In this document: piece after piece, positions 33,714 through 43,137 of the stretch
Layout of the letters: each line of letters starts with the position of its first letter
How positions within the stretch are numbered: the first letter of the stretch is position 1
Assembly: GCA_017400135.1 (NCBI GenBank)
Contig: JAFPVJ010000008.1
Span: 1 to 63,180 of the forward strand
Length of the DNA: 63,180 nucleotides
From: Bacteroidales bacterium
GTDB taxonomy: Bacteria; Bacteroidota; Bacteroidia; Bacteroidales; UBA932
Direction: 5' to 3'
Made by a program: the position numbers and the translations under genes
Notes under the pieces: generated by a model
Seen by the model: the letters and a program-made list of their open reading frames with translations, nothing else
The model's database searches: none
What the model was told of the DNA's origin: nothing

Positions 33714-34967
33714 ATGCAACAGTTTATCGATTCCTACGATTTCACCGGCAAGAAAGCCATCGTCCGCGTGGATTTCAACGTCCCGCTCAATGAGAATTTC
33801 GAAATTACCGACGACACCCGAATCCGGGCTGCCATCCCCACGTTGAAGAAGGTCCTGGAGAAGGGCGGCGCCCTCATCATCATGTCCCACCTCGGACGTC
33901 CGAAGGGCGTGGATGCGAAGTTCTCCCTCAAGCATATCGTGGACCACGTGTCCGAGAAGCTGGGCGTGCCCGTCCAGTTCGCTCCGGACTGCCAGAAGGC
34001 GGATGCGCAGGCTGCGGCTCTGAAGCCGGGCGAGGCGCTCCTGCTGGAGAACCTGCGTTTCTATGCGGAGGAGGAAGGCAAGCCCCGCGGTCTGGCGGAG
34101 GATGCTTCCGACGAGGAGAAGAAGGCGGCGAAGGCGGTCGTGAAGGAGAGCCAGAAGGCGTTTACCGCCAAGCTCGCTTCCTACGCGGACTGCTATATCA
34201 ACGACGCGTTCGGCACGGCTCACCGCGCCCACGCTTCGACCGCGCTCATCGCGAAGTATTTCCCGAACGACAAGATGTTCGGCTATCTGATGGAGGGTGA
34301 GATCAAGGCGATCGACAACGTCCTGAAGAACGCTGAGCGCCCGCTGACGGCTATCATCGGCGGTTCGAAGGTGTCTTCCAAGCTGGCGGTCCTGAAGAAC
34401 CTGGTCGGCAAGGTGGACAACCTGATCATCGGCGGCGGCATGGGTTATACTTTCATCAAGGCTACGGGCGGCCAGATCGGCCTGTCTCTGCACGAGGATG
34501 ACCTGATCCCCGATGCGCTGGCGATCCTGGAGGCTGCGAAGGCTCAGGGCGTGAACGTGAGCATCGCGCAGGATGCGGTCTGCACGCAGGAGTTCTCGAA
34601 TGAGGCGAAGACGAAGGTGTTCCCGTCCCGGGAAATTCCCGCCGACTGGGAGGGTGTGGATGCCGGTCCCGAGACCCTGAAGGGTTGGAAGGGCATCCTG
34701 GATGCTTCCAAGACGATCCTGTGGAACGGCCCCGTGGGCGTGTTCGAGATCGATAAGTTCGCGAACGGCACGCTGACCGTGGCGAAAGATCTGGCCGAGG
34801 TGACGGCGAAGGGTGCTTACACCCTGGTCGGCGGCGGCGATTCGGTCGCGGCGGTGACGAAGATGGGTTTCGCGAAGAAGGTGAGTTACGTTTCCACCGG
34901 CGGTGGCGCCATGCTCGAGGCGATCGAGGGCAAGGAGCTGCCGGGTATCGCGGCAATCCGCGAGTAA
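33714..34967 (+). CDS. pgk: Phosphoglycerate kinase
   Basis: A 417-residue glycolytic enzyme (1,3-bisphosphoglycerate plus ADP to 3-phosphoglycerate plus ATP). Signatures include [14 protein letters not shown], the substrate loop [20 protein letters not shown], and the nucleotide site [15 protein letters not shown] with the late GGGDSVAAV. Full length. The ATG at 33714 gives [15 protein letters not shown]; the longer open frame begins at a non-ATG codon inside the predicted leader. lgt follows after 3 nt. Confidence 0.97.
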   Translation: MQQFIDSYDFTGKKAIVRVDFNVPLNENFEITDDTRIRAAIPTLKKVLEKGGALIIMSHLGRPKGVDAKFSLKHIVDHVSEKLGVPVQFAPDCQKADAQAAALKPGEALLLENLRFYAEEEGKPRGLAEDASDEEKKAAKAVVKESQKAFTAKLASYADCYINDAFGTAHRAHASTALIAKYFPNDKMFGYLMEGEIKAIDNVLKNAERPLTAIIGGSKVSSKLAVLKNLVGKVDNLIIGGGMGYTFIKATGGQIGLSLHEDDLIPDALAILEAAKAQGVNVSIAQDAVCTQEFSNEAKTKVFPSREIPADWEGVDAGPETLKGWKGILDASKTILWNGPVGVFEIDKFANGTLTVAKDLAEVTAKGAYTLVGGGDSVAAVTKMGFAKKVSYVSTGGGAMLEAIEGKELPGIAAIRE

Positions 34968-34970
34968 GCC

Positions 34971-35855
34971 ATGTTGTTCGTGCATTGGCATGTGGATCCG
35001 GTGATGTTCCACATCGGGAGCCTGGAGATCCGCTGGTACTCGCTGCTGTTTGTGGCGGGGTTCATCCTGGGCTGGTATATCTTCAAGTGGTTTTTCAAGC
35101 GGGAGGGGATCCCGGAGAAGCTGCTGGATCCGTTGCTGTACACGCTGTTGGCGGCGACGATCGTGGGGGCTCGGCTAGGGCATTGCTGCTTTTATCAGCC
35201 GGATTATTATTTCGGGAGCTGGAAGGGTTTCTGGGAGATTTTCATGCCTTGGAAGGGGGGTCTGGCTAGTCACGGCGGGGCGATCGCGCTGCTGCTGGCG
35301 ATGTGGTGGTTCGCGCATCATTACGGGCGGAAGCATGATTTCGATTATCTGTGGATCATGGATCACCTGTGCATCGCGGTGGCGTTTGCGGGGTGTTTCA
35401 TCCGCTTGGGGAATCTGTTCAATTCGGAGATTTACGGGGATGTGACGTCGCTGCCGTGGGGGTTCTTCTTTGACCGGCGGGGAGAGACGGAGCCGAAGCA
35501 TCCGACGCAGTTGTATGAGGCGTTGAGTTATCTGATCCTGGGGCTGGTGATGGTGTGGATTTATTGGAAGCGGTTGGATAAGGTGCACCGGGGGTTCTTT
35601 TTCGGTTTGTTCCTGGTGGGGTGTTTCGGGATGCGTTTCCTGATTGAGTTCATCAAGGAGCCGCAGGTGGATTTCGAGAGGACTATGGCGCTGAATATGG
35701 GGCAGTTGCTGTCGATCCCGTTCGTTCTGGCGGGGGTGGCGCTGCTGGTCTGGTCGTTCGTTTCTAAGACGCCGGCGCGGGCGGTGCATCCCGCTGAGGC
35801 GCCGAAGCAGAAGGCCGCACTCACGCATTACGCCAAGAGTCTGAGGGACAACTAA
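34971..35855 (+). CDS. lgt: Prolipoprotein diacylglyceryl transferase
   Basis: A 294-residue inner-membrane enzyme that attaches diacylglycerol to the lipobox cysteine. Conserved Lgt elements are visible: an early YSLLFVAGFILGWY helix, the catalytic SHGGAIALLLA segment, and the signature AFAGCFIRLGNLFNSEIYG. About seven membrane helices are present. It is coupled to pgk by a 3-nt gap. It would process the many lipoproteins seen in this window (Wza, GldH, BACON proteins). Confidence 0.95.
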   Translation: MLFVHWHVDPVMFHIGSLEIRWYSLLFVAGFILGWYIFKWFFKREGIPEKLLDPLLYTLLAATIVGARLGHCCFYQPDYYFGSWKGFWEIFMPWKGGLASHGGAIALLLAMWWFAHHYGRKHDFDYLWIMDHLCIAVAFAGCFIRLGNLFNSEIYGDVTSLPWGFFFDRRGETEPKHPTQLYEALSYLILGLVMVWIYWKRLDKVHRGFFFGLFLVGCFGMRFLIEFIKEPQVDFERTMALNMGQLLSIPFVLAGVALLVWSFVSKTPARAVHPAEAPKQKAALTHYAKSLRDN

Positions 35856-35869
35856 TCTAGCTAATCTAA

Positions 35870-36029
35870 GGCAGGAGGGTGCGGGGGCGCGGGGGACTCC
35901 GCTCACTTCGTTCGCTCCGGACCCTCCCACCGTTTCCTGCGCGGTCTTCGACCGCTTGTCTCCGGCGGGCCCCTCCCGCTTCCCGTGAGCGCGGGAGCTC
36001 ACGCCCCCGCACCCCCGCACCCTCCTGCC
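35870..36029. repeat. 160-bp palindromic element with perfect 18-bp terminal inverted repeats
   Basis: The ends GGCAGGAGGGTGCGGGGG (35870-35887) and its exact complement (36012-36029) enclose inner hairpins GCGGTC-TTC-GACCGC (35941-35955) and GTGAGC-GCGGGA-GCTCAC (35985-36002). There is no coding potential. It resembles a small non-autonomous mobile or structural element downstream of lgt. I see only one copy in the window. Confidence 0.75.
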
Positions 36030-36101
36030 CTGAGACAGACGCCGTCGTGCCTTTGTCACCGCTTCCTTCGTCGGGCCTCGCTTTTCCTACTGTGGGTAGT
36101 T

Positions 36102-36222
36102 TCGAAGTTGGTCGACAGCAGAATCGGCCTCTGGGGAAAGAAAGTGCTGTTTACCCCTAGGGTGAAGCCTACCCTAAACAGCAGAAATCGCTTTCTGTGG
36201 CCGTAAGTGCTTTCAACTAACT
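36102..36222 (+). repeat. Diverged solo copy of the RAYT2-type repeat
   Basis: This stretch aligns with the two repeats that flank the second RAYT gene: CGAAGTTGGTCGACAGCA at the start, AAAGTGCTGTTTA and CCTACCCTAAACAGCA in the middle, and a degenerate end. An internal 9-bp stem TGCTGTTTA/TAAACAGCA is intact. A further partial echo (CTTTCTGTGGCCTAAAG) occurs near 36357-36374. The remaining bases from 36223 to 36622 contain no gene; only the upstream region of the efflux operon is there, without a convincing promoter. Confidence 0.6.
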
Positions 36223-36622
36223 ATGGTTTTCCTTGAGATTCACGTTCACCAGGGTATTTTCTGGTTGTCATAGAGATTTCTCTCGTCCGCCAGATCGTTT
36301 TCTGGTTGTTGGGGGATTATACTTGTGGGGGGATTCCAATAGTTGTAAGTTTGTAAGCTTTCTGTGGCCTAAAGAGCTTTTCGGTCATCGGGAGGGCTGG
36401 GAGGATTGTTTTTTATGTGTCTTCGAGGGCGGGTGGTATGGTGTAATTTTTGCAGCATTTATTGGCTCGTGCGTGACGTGCGCGTTTTAACGCGGTAGGA
36501 GTCGGGGAGTTGATACGCGATAGGAGACGTGGGGAGGGAGGGGACGAGGTGTTGCTTTGTGTCAGGTTGTGCAGGATGTTTGGATGGTTGATTTTTAGTA
36601 GTGTGTTGATTATAAGCTTTTT

Positions 36623-38299
36623 ATGAGACGATATATTTCGATTGTGGCGGCGATGCTGGTGCTGATGCCGCAAGTGGCGGGAGCGCAGTATAAGCAGAAA
36701 GAGAAGGTGGATCCGGGCGGGTCTAACAAGGTGGTGGACCGGACTGACAGGACGGTCGATCTGACGGGCCGGGCTGCTCTGGAAAACCAGGGAAGTCAGA
36801 CCGGGACCCGAAGTGAGGGGAGCCAGGGATCGCAAACCAGTTCTCCGAGTGATGGGAGCCAGGGAGGACAGACCGGGATCTTGAATTCCGGGAGTCTGGT
36901 GGGAAATATCGGTACCTCTGGGGAGGAGACGCTGGTGCTGACGCTGGAGGATGCGCTGAAGATTGCTTTGAGCGAGAATGTGTCGGTGAAGGTGGCGGAT
37001 AAGGAGGTGGAGCGGGCACAATATGCGCGGAAGGGGACGTATGCGTCGCTGTTCCCGCAGATCGACGGGTCGGCTTCGTATCAGAGGACGATCAAGAAGC
37101 AGGTGATGTACATGGATTTCGACATGGGCTCGCTGAGCGGCATGGCGGAGGGTGGCGAGGAGCAGACGGGTGCGGCGCTGGAAATGCTCAATAATCCCGT
37201 CACGCGGGCTTCCGGACAAGGTTCCGGCAACGGCCGGACGGCGGGAGGCGGTATCGAGGTGGGCCGTTGGAATACATTCTCGACGGGTGTGTCGGCTTCG
37301 CTGCCGCTGGTGAATGCCCAGCTTTGGAAGAGTCTCGAGGTGGCGGGTCAGGATGTGGAGCTGGCGGTGGAGAAGGCGCGGTCGTCGCGCCTGGCGATGG
37401 TGACGCAGGTCAAACAGGCCTTCTACGGCGTTCTGCTGGCGAAGGAGGCCCTCAAGGTTTATCAGGAAGTTTACGATAACGCGCTCGAGAGTTTCACGCA
37501 GACCGAGCGGCGTTTCAATGTGCAGAAGGCGTCCGAACTGGATTACAACCGGGCGAAAGCCACGGTGCAGAATGCCATTCCGCAGGTCTATGAATCGGCG
37601 AACCAGGTGGCGCTGGCGCTATGGCAGTTGAAGGCGATCCTGGGGATGGACCTGGACACGGAGATCGACGTGGCCGGGGAACTGCCGGATTGGGCGGGGG
37701 AGATGTTCTATGACATTCATTCCCATGACGACGTTTCCCTGGACGACAATACGACGATGCGCCAGTTGGCCATCCAGGCCGAGGAGCTGGCGAATGCGGT
37801 CAAGCTGCAGCAGTATGCCTCGCTGCCGAGCCTCGCGCTGAGTTTCAATTACAGCATCAACGCGATGACCAACGACTTCAATTTCAGCGAGTACCGCTGG
37901 TCGCCGTATTCCTTCGTGGGGCTGAGCCTGCAGGTGCCGATCTTCGCGGGCGGCCGCCGGTATCACGCCGTCAAGCAGGCGCAGGTGCAGCGGGACGAGC
38001 TGCAGATGCAGTTGCGCGACACGGAGCGACAGCTGAAAATCGCCGTGGGCCAGTACCTGAGCCAGATGGAGACGAAGATGAAGAGCTACCAGGCGGCGCA
38101 GGTCGCGGAGGAGACGGCGCGCAAGGCGTACGACATCGCGGCCAAGTCCTACCAGGTGGGCCGGAGCACGATCACGGACCTGAACAGCGCGCAGCTGGCC
38201 TTGACCCAGGCGCAGCTCGCCGTGTCGCAGGCGATCTACGAGTTCGTGCTGGCGAAGGCGAATCTGGAGGAAACGCTGGGCTATGATTTCACGGAATAA
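36623..38299 (+). CDS. TolC-family outer-membrane efflux protein
   Basis: A 558-residue outer-membrane channel of the TolC/OEP type with signal peptide (MRRYISIVAAMLVLMPQVAG, then AQ) and two OEP repeats of long helices (ALKIALSENVSVKVADKEVE; KAYDIAAKSYQVGRSTITDL). It forms the exit duct of the RND pump whose genes follow. A segment of about 60 residues after the signal (SQTGTRSEGSQGSQTSS and similar) is low-complexity and repetitive and is not usual in the family. Start ATG 36623. Confidence 0.9.
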   Translation: MRRYISIVAAMLVLMPQVAGAQYKQKEKVDPGGSNKVVDRTDRTVDLTGRAALENQGSQTGTRSEGSQGSQTSSPSDGSQGGQTGILNSGSLVGNIGTSGEETLVLTLEDALKIALSENVSVKVADKEVERAQYARKGTYASLFPQIDGSASYQRTIKKQVMYMDFDMGSLSGMAEGGEEQTGAALEMLNNPVTRASGQGSGNGRTAGGGIEVGRWNTFSTGVSASLPLVNAQLWKSLEVAGQDVELAVEKARSSRLAMVTQVKQAFYGVLLAKEALKVYQEVYDNALESFTQTERRFNVQKASELDYNRAKATVQNAIPQVYESANQVALALWQLKAILGMDLDTEIDVAGELPDWAGEMFYDIHSHDDVSLDDNTTMRQLAIQAEELANAVKLQQYASLPSLALSFNYSINAMTNDFNFSEYRWSPYSFVGLSLQVPIFAGGRRYHAVKQAQVQRDELQMQLRDTERQLKIAVGQYLSQMETKMKSYQAAQVAEETARKAYDIAAKSYQVGRSTITDLNSAQLALTQAQLAVSQAIYEFVLAKANLEETLGYDFTE

Positions 38300-38312
38300 T
38301 ACAACACAAGAT

Positions 38313-39368
38313 ATGAAACGATTCTTTCAGATTGCCCTGATCCTTGCTGCGGCCGTGACGGTCGCCGCGTGTGCGGGAAAGAACGGAGGAAAGGCCACAC
38401 AGGCCACGCAAAACGCAAAGGCCGCCCCGGCCGGAATGCCGGGAAGCGACGGTCCCGTCAAGGTGGAGATCGCCGTGGCTCAGTACCGCGACGTGCCCCA
38501 GGACGAGGTCTATTCGTCCACGGTCCAGGCATACGCCATCAACAACATCGTCCCCCAGAGCGGCGGGCGCATCAAGAAGATCAACGTCGAAGTGGGCGAT
38601 TTCGTCCGCAAGGGCCAGATCCTGGCCGAAATGGATGCGCTGAACCTCGACCAGGCCCGCCTGAAGCTGGTCAATGACTCGACGGAGCTCAGCCGCCTGC
38701 GCACCCTCCTTCAGGAAGGCGGCGTGTCGCAGTCCGATTTCGAGGCCGTGGAGCTGGCGTACAAGGTCAGCAAGTCCTCCTACCAGAACCTGCTGGAGAA
38801 CACGATCCTGCGTTCGCCGATCAGCGGCGTCGTGACGGCGCGCGGCTATGACAGGGGCGACATGTATGCGATGGGTTCCCCGCTGTACGTGGTCCAACAG
38901 ATCACGCCCGTCAAGCTCCTCGTGGGCATCAGCGAGTCGGAATACACCCGTCTGCACCGGGGCGACGCCGTGACCCTGACGGTCGACGCGCTGCCCGGCC
39001 GGGAATTCACCGGCAAGGTGGGACGCATCTATCCGACGATCGACGCGGCTTCGCACACCTTCACCGCCGAGGTCCTGGTGCCCAACGGCGACTGCGCCTT
39101 GCGCCCGGGAATGTACGCCCGCGTGAAGGTGACCTTCGAGGTGCGGCGCAGCATCGTGGTGCCGGACGTGGCCGTGCAGAAGCAGCAGGGCAGCGGCGTG
39201 CGCGTGGTCTATGTCGTCGGTCCCGAGGAGACGGTCGACATCGTGCCGGTCACGCCGGGCCGCCACATCGGCAGCGAATATGAGATCCTCGAGGGCCTCT
39301 CCGAAGGGGAGCGGGTCGTGGTGAAAGGCCATTCCGCGCTGCGGAACGGCTCCAAGGTCGCAATGTAG
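38313..39368 (+). CDS. RND efflux periplasmic adaptor (HlyD/MFP family)
   Basis: A 351-residue membrane fusion protein with a lipoprotein signal (MKRFFQIALILAAAVTVAAC), a biotinyl-lipoyl-like domain (INVEVGDFVRKGQILAEMDA), a short hairpin, and beta-barrel and membrane-proximal domains (VLVPNGDCALRPGMYARVKV). It bridges the RND pump and TolC. ATG 38313 lies 13 nt after the tolC stop; the earlier in-frame ATG at 38283 lies inside tolC. Confidence 0.92.
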   Translation: MKRFFQIALILAAAVTVAACAGKNGGKATQATQNAKAAPAGMPGSDGPVKVEIAVAQYRDVPQDEVYSSTVQAYAINNIVPQSGGRIKKINVEVGDFVRKGQILAEMDALNLDQARLKLVNDSTELSRLRTLLQEGGVSQSDFEAVELAYKVSKSSYQNLLENTILRSPISGVVTARGYDRGDMYAMGSPLYVVQQITPVKLLVGISESEYTRLHRGDAVTLTVDALPGREFTGKVGRIYPTIDAASHTFTAEVLVPNGDCALRPGMYARVKVTFEVRRSIVVPDVAVQKQQGSGVRVVYVVGPEETVDIVPVTPGRHIGSEYEILEGLSEGERVVVKGHSALRNGSKVAM

Positions 39369-39380
39369 GGAGGAGACGGT

Positions 39381-42300
39381 ATGAGCATCTACAGAAGTGC
39401 GGTAGAGCATCCGGTCACGACGGCGCTGGTATTCATCGCCTTCATGATCTTCGGCATCTTCTCGCTCTCGAAGACCTCGATCGCCCAGTTCCCGGAGTTC
39501 GACTCCAACGTCATCATGGTGATGTCGTCCTACCAGGGAGCGAGCGCCGCGGATATCGAGCAGAACCTGACGAAGCTCCTGGAGAACTCGCTGAACGGCG
39601 TCGCGAACCTCAAGAAACTGACCTCCCGGTCGAAGGAGAACGTCAGCATCCTGACCCTGGAATTCGAGTATGGCATCGACATCGAGGAGGCGACCAACAA
39701 CGTCCGGGACAAGCTGGACGCAGTCAACTCCCAGTTGCCGGACGGAGTGACGGTGCCCGTCATCTTCAAGTTCAGCGCCGACGACATGCCGATCATGATC
39801 CTGTCGGCGACGGCCGAGGAGTCGCTTCCGGGCCTGGACAAGATCCTGGACGACAAGGTGGCGACCCCGCTGGCCCGCGTCAACGGCGTGGGTACGGTGG
39901 GCATCAACGGCGCCCCGACGCGTGAGATCCAGGTGTATTGCGATCCCAGCAAGCTGCAGGCTTACGGCCTGAGCGTCAGCACGATCGCTTCCATCATCGC
40001 GGCCGAGAACCGCAACCTCCCTTCCGGCAACATCGACATCGGCTCCGAGACCTACAACCTGCGCGTGCAGAAGGAATTCAACGACCCCTCCGAGCTGCTG
40101 GACATCGTCGTCGGCTCCGCCGGCGGACGTACGGTCTACCTGCGTGACATCGCGACCGTGCGTGACGGCAAGGAAGAGAAGGAGCAGGAATCCTACACCA
40201 ACGGCACCCGTTCGGCGGGTATCGTGATCCAGAAACAGAGCGGCGCCAACACGGTCAACGTCATCCGTGGTGTCAAGAAGACTCTCGAGCGGATCAAGCC
40301 GACGCTGCCTTCCGATATCAAAATCATCACCGTCGTCGACTCTTCGACCAACATCATCAATACGATCAACACCTTGAAGGAGACCATCCTGATCACCTTC
40401 CTGGTCGTGATGCTGGTGGTATTCCTCTTCCTCGGACGCTGGCGGGCGACCTTCATCATCGTCCTGTCGATCCCGATCGCTTTGCTCGCCTCGCTGGTCT
40501 ATCTCTTCGCGACGGGCAACACGCTGAATATCATCTCGATGTCGGCGCTCTCGATCGCGATCGGCATGGTCGTGGACGACGCCATCGTCGTCCTGGAGAA
40601 CGTTTCCACCCACCTGGAACGCGGCGAGAAGCCCAAGGAGGCGGCCGTCCACGCGACGGGCGAGGTGGGTATCTCCGTCGTGGCTTCCACGCTGACGATG
40701 CTCTGCGTCTTCCTGCCCTTGACGATGATCCGGGGCCGGGCGGGCCTGATGTTCCGCCAGCTGGGCTGGATCGTCAGCATCATCATGATCGTCTCGACGA
40801 CGGCGGCCCTGACCCTGGTTCCGATGCTGTGCTCGCGCATGCTGAAGGCCGGCCCCAAGACCGGCAAGCTGCACAACGCCATCTTCGGCCCCGTCAACCG
40901 GGCCCTGGACGCCGTGGCGCGGGGTTATGCGCGTCTGATCGGCTGGGCCACGTCGCACCGGACGGCGGTCATCCTGGGCGCCACGGTCATCTTTGCGGCG
41001 ACCCTGGCCCTCTGCGTGCCGGGACTGAAGACGGAATTCTTCCCTTACAGCGACGACGGACGCCTGCGAGCGACCATCGAACTGCCCGTGGGTACGGCCC
41101 AGAGCGTCACGGCGGATGTCGCCGAACGCCTGTATGACCGGATCTGTGCCGCGATCCCTGAGATCCAGCGCTTCAATTACACATTCGGTCAGGCGGATTC
41201 GGAGAATACCTTCGCGAGCATGCAGAACAACGGCACGCACGTGCTGACGATGAACATCAACGTCGGCAGCATGGAGGACCGCAAGCGAAGTACGGCCGAA
41301 CTGGCGGACGTGATCCGCGGCATCCTGGCCGACTTCCCGGAAATCCGCAAGGCGAACGTGTCCGAGGGCGGCATGGGCATGGGCGGCATGTCGCGGGTCG
41401 AGGTGGAGGTCTACGGCTACGACTTCGAGGCCACCGACCGGGTGGCGGCGGACCTGCGCGAAAAGATGTTCGCGGATCCCTGTTACACCCAGGTGCTGGT
41501 CAGCCGCGACCAGTATACGCCTGAGTATCAGATCGATTTCGACCGTACCAAGCTGGCGCTCAACGGGCTGAATTCCAGCACGGCAGGCACGGCTTTCAGT
41601 GCGGCGATGAGCGGTGCGATCGCTTCGTTCTACCGCGAGGACGGCGAGGAATACTACATCCGCGTGCGTTATGCGCCGGAGTTCCGGACGAGTGTCGAGG
41701 ACCTGGAGAACATCATCGTCTACAATGCGATGGGCAAGCCCGTCCGGATGAAGGAACTGGGCACGATCGTGGAGACCAAGGTGCCGCCGACCATCGAGCG
41801 CAAGGACCGTGAGCGACTGATCACGGTGACCGGCATCGTGGCGCGGGGCAAGGCCCTGTCGGAGGCGGTCAAGGCGACGCAGAAGATCATCGACGCTTCG
41901 GACATCCCGTCCGAGTTGAGCGTGCTGATCGCGGGCGACTATGAGGACCAGCAGGAGATGTTCTCGGAGCTGATCGTCCTGATCCTGCTGATCGTCATCA
42001 TGGTCTATATGGTGATGGCGTCGCAGTTCGAGTCGTTCATGGCGCCGTTCGTGATCATGTTCTCGGTGCCGTTCGGGCTGGTGGGCGTCCTGCTGGGCCT
42101 GAAGGCGCACGGGATGGCGCTCGGCATGATGGGCATGATCGGCATCATCATCCTGCTGGGCATCGTCGTGAAGAACGGCATCGTGCTGATCGACTACACG
42201 ATCCTGTGCCGCGAGCGCGGAATGGGAGTCGTCGAGTCGTCGGTGACGGCCGCCCGGAGCCGCCTGCGCCCGATCCTGATGACGACGCTGACCACGGTCC

Positions 42301-42494
42301 TGGGCATGGCGCCGATGGCGCTGGGCCGGGGCGAGGGTTCGGAGATGTGGAACGGCCTGGGCACGACGGTATGCTGGGGCCTGTCGGTCTCGACTTTGAT
42401 TACGCTGGTGCTGATCCCGACGGTGTATTGCGCGTTCACGCTGCGTCAGGAGAAGCGCCGGAACAAGAAACTTGCTAAAAAGAGTGAACGATGA
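39381..42494 (+). CDS. RND multidrug efflux permease (HAE1/AcrB-like)
   Basis: A 1037-residue inner-membrane pump with the usual two sets of six membrane helices and two large periplasmic loops. The proton-relay motif of helix 4 is GMVVDDAIVVLENV; the N-terminal VEHPVTTALVFIAFMIFGIF and late GIVVKNGIVLIDYT are typical of HAE1 proteins. The operon adaptor-permease-PG0541-like protein is tight (12-nt gap, then a 4-nt overlap). The substrate is not predictable. Confidence 0.95.
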   Translation: MSIYRSAVEHPVTTALVFIAFMIFGIFSLSKTSIAQFPEFDSNVIMVMSSYQGASAADIEQNLTKLLENSLNGVANLKKLTSRSKENVSILTLEFEYGIDIEEATNNVRDKLDAVNSQLPDGVTVPVIFKFSADDMPIMILSATAEESLPGLDKILDDKVATPLARVNGVGTVGINGAPTREIQVYCDPSKLQAYGLSVSTIASIIAAENRNLPSGNIDIGSETYNLRVQKEFNDPSELLDIVVGSAGGRTVYLRDIATVRDGKEEKEQESYTNGTRSAGIVIQKQSGANTVNVIRGVKKTLERIKPTLPSDIKIITVVDSSTNIINTINTLKETILITFLVVMLVVFLFLGRWRATFIIVLSIPIALLASLVYLFATGNTLNIISMSALSIAIGMVVDDAIVVLENVSTHLERGEKPKEAAVHATGEVGISVVASTLTMLCVFLPLTMIRGRAGLMFRQLGWIVSIIMIVSTTAALTLVPMLCSRMLKAGPKTGKLHNAIFGPVNRALDAVARGYARLIGWATSHRTAVILGATVIFAATLALCVPGLKTEFFPYSDDGRLRATIELPVGTAQSVTADVAERLYDRICAAIPEIQRFNYTFGQADSENTFASMQNNGTHVLTMNINVGSMEDRKRSTAELADVIRGILADFPEIRKANVSEGGMGMGGMSRVEVEVYGYDFEATDRVAADLREKMFADPCYTQVLVSRDQYTPEYQIDFDRTKLALNGLNSSTAGTAFSAAMSGAIASFYREDGEEYYIRVRYAPEFRTSVEDLENIIVYNAMGKPVRMKELGTIVETKVPPTIERKDRERLITVTGIVARGKALSEAVKATQKIIDASDIPSELSVLIAGDYEDQQEMFSELIVLILLIVIMVYMVMASQFESFMAPFVIMFSVPFGLVGVLLGLKAHGMALGMMGMIGIIILLGIVVKNGIVLIDYTILCRERGMGVVESSVTAARSRLRPILMTTLTTVLGMAPMALGRGEGSEMWNGLGTTVCWGLSVSTLITLVLIPTVYCAFTLRQEKRRNKKLAKKSER

Positions 42495-42784
42495 AAGCGG
42501 TATTCATAGCCTTCAACCAGGCTTATAACGACGAGATCGTCGATTTGCTGGAGGCCCGCGGGCAGCGGGGTTTCACGCGCTGGAATGACATCCTGGGGCG
42601 GGGGAGCGTGGACGGGGAGCCGCATTACGGCAACCACGCGTGGCCGGTGCAGAACATGGCGGTGCTGACGATGGTGGAGGATGCGCTGGTCCCCGAGCTG
42701 CTTTCTGACCTGGAGGCGGCGGACAAGGCTTCCCCGGATCTGGGATTACGGGCCTTCGTTTGGGATATTGTCTCGCATTACTAA
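42491..42784 (+). CDS. PG0541-type transporter-associated protein (PII-like)
   Basis: A 97-residue protein resembling the PG0541 transporter-associated family: MKAVFIAFNQAYNDEIVDLL and RGFTRWNDILGRGSVDGEPH, then a small ferredoxin-like half ending FVWDIVSHY. The fold is related to PII signalling proteins and the gene is almost always the last in Bacteroidetes RND operons. It overlaps the permease by 4 nt. A regulatory or sensing role for the pump is inferred. Confidence 0.75.
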   Translation: MKAVFIAFNQAYNDEIVDLLEARGQRGFTRWNDILGRGSVDGEPHYGNHAWPVQNMAVLTMVEDALVPELLSDLEAADKASPDLGLRAFVWDIVSHY

Positions 42785-42798
42785 AATCAGTATATTTG
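42767..42798 (+). promoter_or_regulatory. trxA promoter
   Basis: TATATTTG at 42791-42798 with ATTG (one mismatch to TTTG) 20 bases upstream at 42767-42770. The start of transcription is expected near 42804, 16 nt before the trxA ATG. Confidence 0.55.
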
Positions 42799-42819
42799 TA
42801 ATTCATTAAAACCAATATT

Positions 42820-43134
42820 ATGGCAAAAGTTATTACCAATACCAATTTCGAGGAGCTGGTCGCTGGCGACAAGCCCGTCATGATCGACTTCTGGGCCACC
42901 TGGTGTGGACCCTGCCGTATCCTTTCCCCCACCGTGGATGAGATTGCGGACGAGTATGCCGACAAGATCACCGTCGCGAAGTGCAACGTGGATGACGCGG
43001 AGGAGATCGCGATGCAGTTCCGCATCATGAGTATCCCCACCCTGATCTTCCTGAAGAACGGCGAGGTCGTGGACAAGCGGGTCGGCGTCGTCTCCAAGGA
43101 TGAGATCGTATCCATCATCAATTCCATCGCTTAA
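42820..43134 (+). CDS. trxA: Thioredoxin
   Basis: A 104-residue thioredoxin with the active site FWATWCGPCRIL, the buried Asp in PVMIDFWA and the cis-Pro loop MSIPTLIFLKNG. Cytoplasmic disulfide reductant. It has its own promoter and is followed after 3 nt by a beta-barrel protein, beginning a long co-directional gene run to smpB. Confidence 0.96.
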   Translation: MAKVITNTNFEELVAGDKPVMIDFWATWCGPCRILSPTVDEIADEYADKITVAKCNVDDAEEIAMQFRIMSIPTLIFLKNGEVVDKRVGVVSKDEIVSIINSIA

Positions 43135-43137
43135 AAC

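Noticed and set aside
38289-42110. A 1273-codon open frame on the minus strand
   Set aside because: It lies opposite the efflux adaptor and permease, which have clear family motifs. Long antisense frames are expected in GC-rich DNA with G/C-ending codons; this one is full of Arg/His/Asp without any domain.
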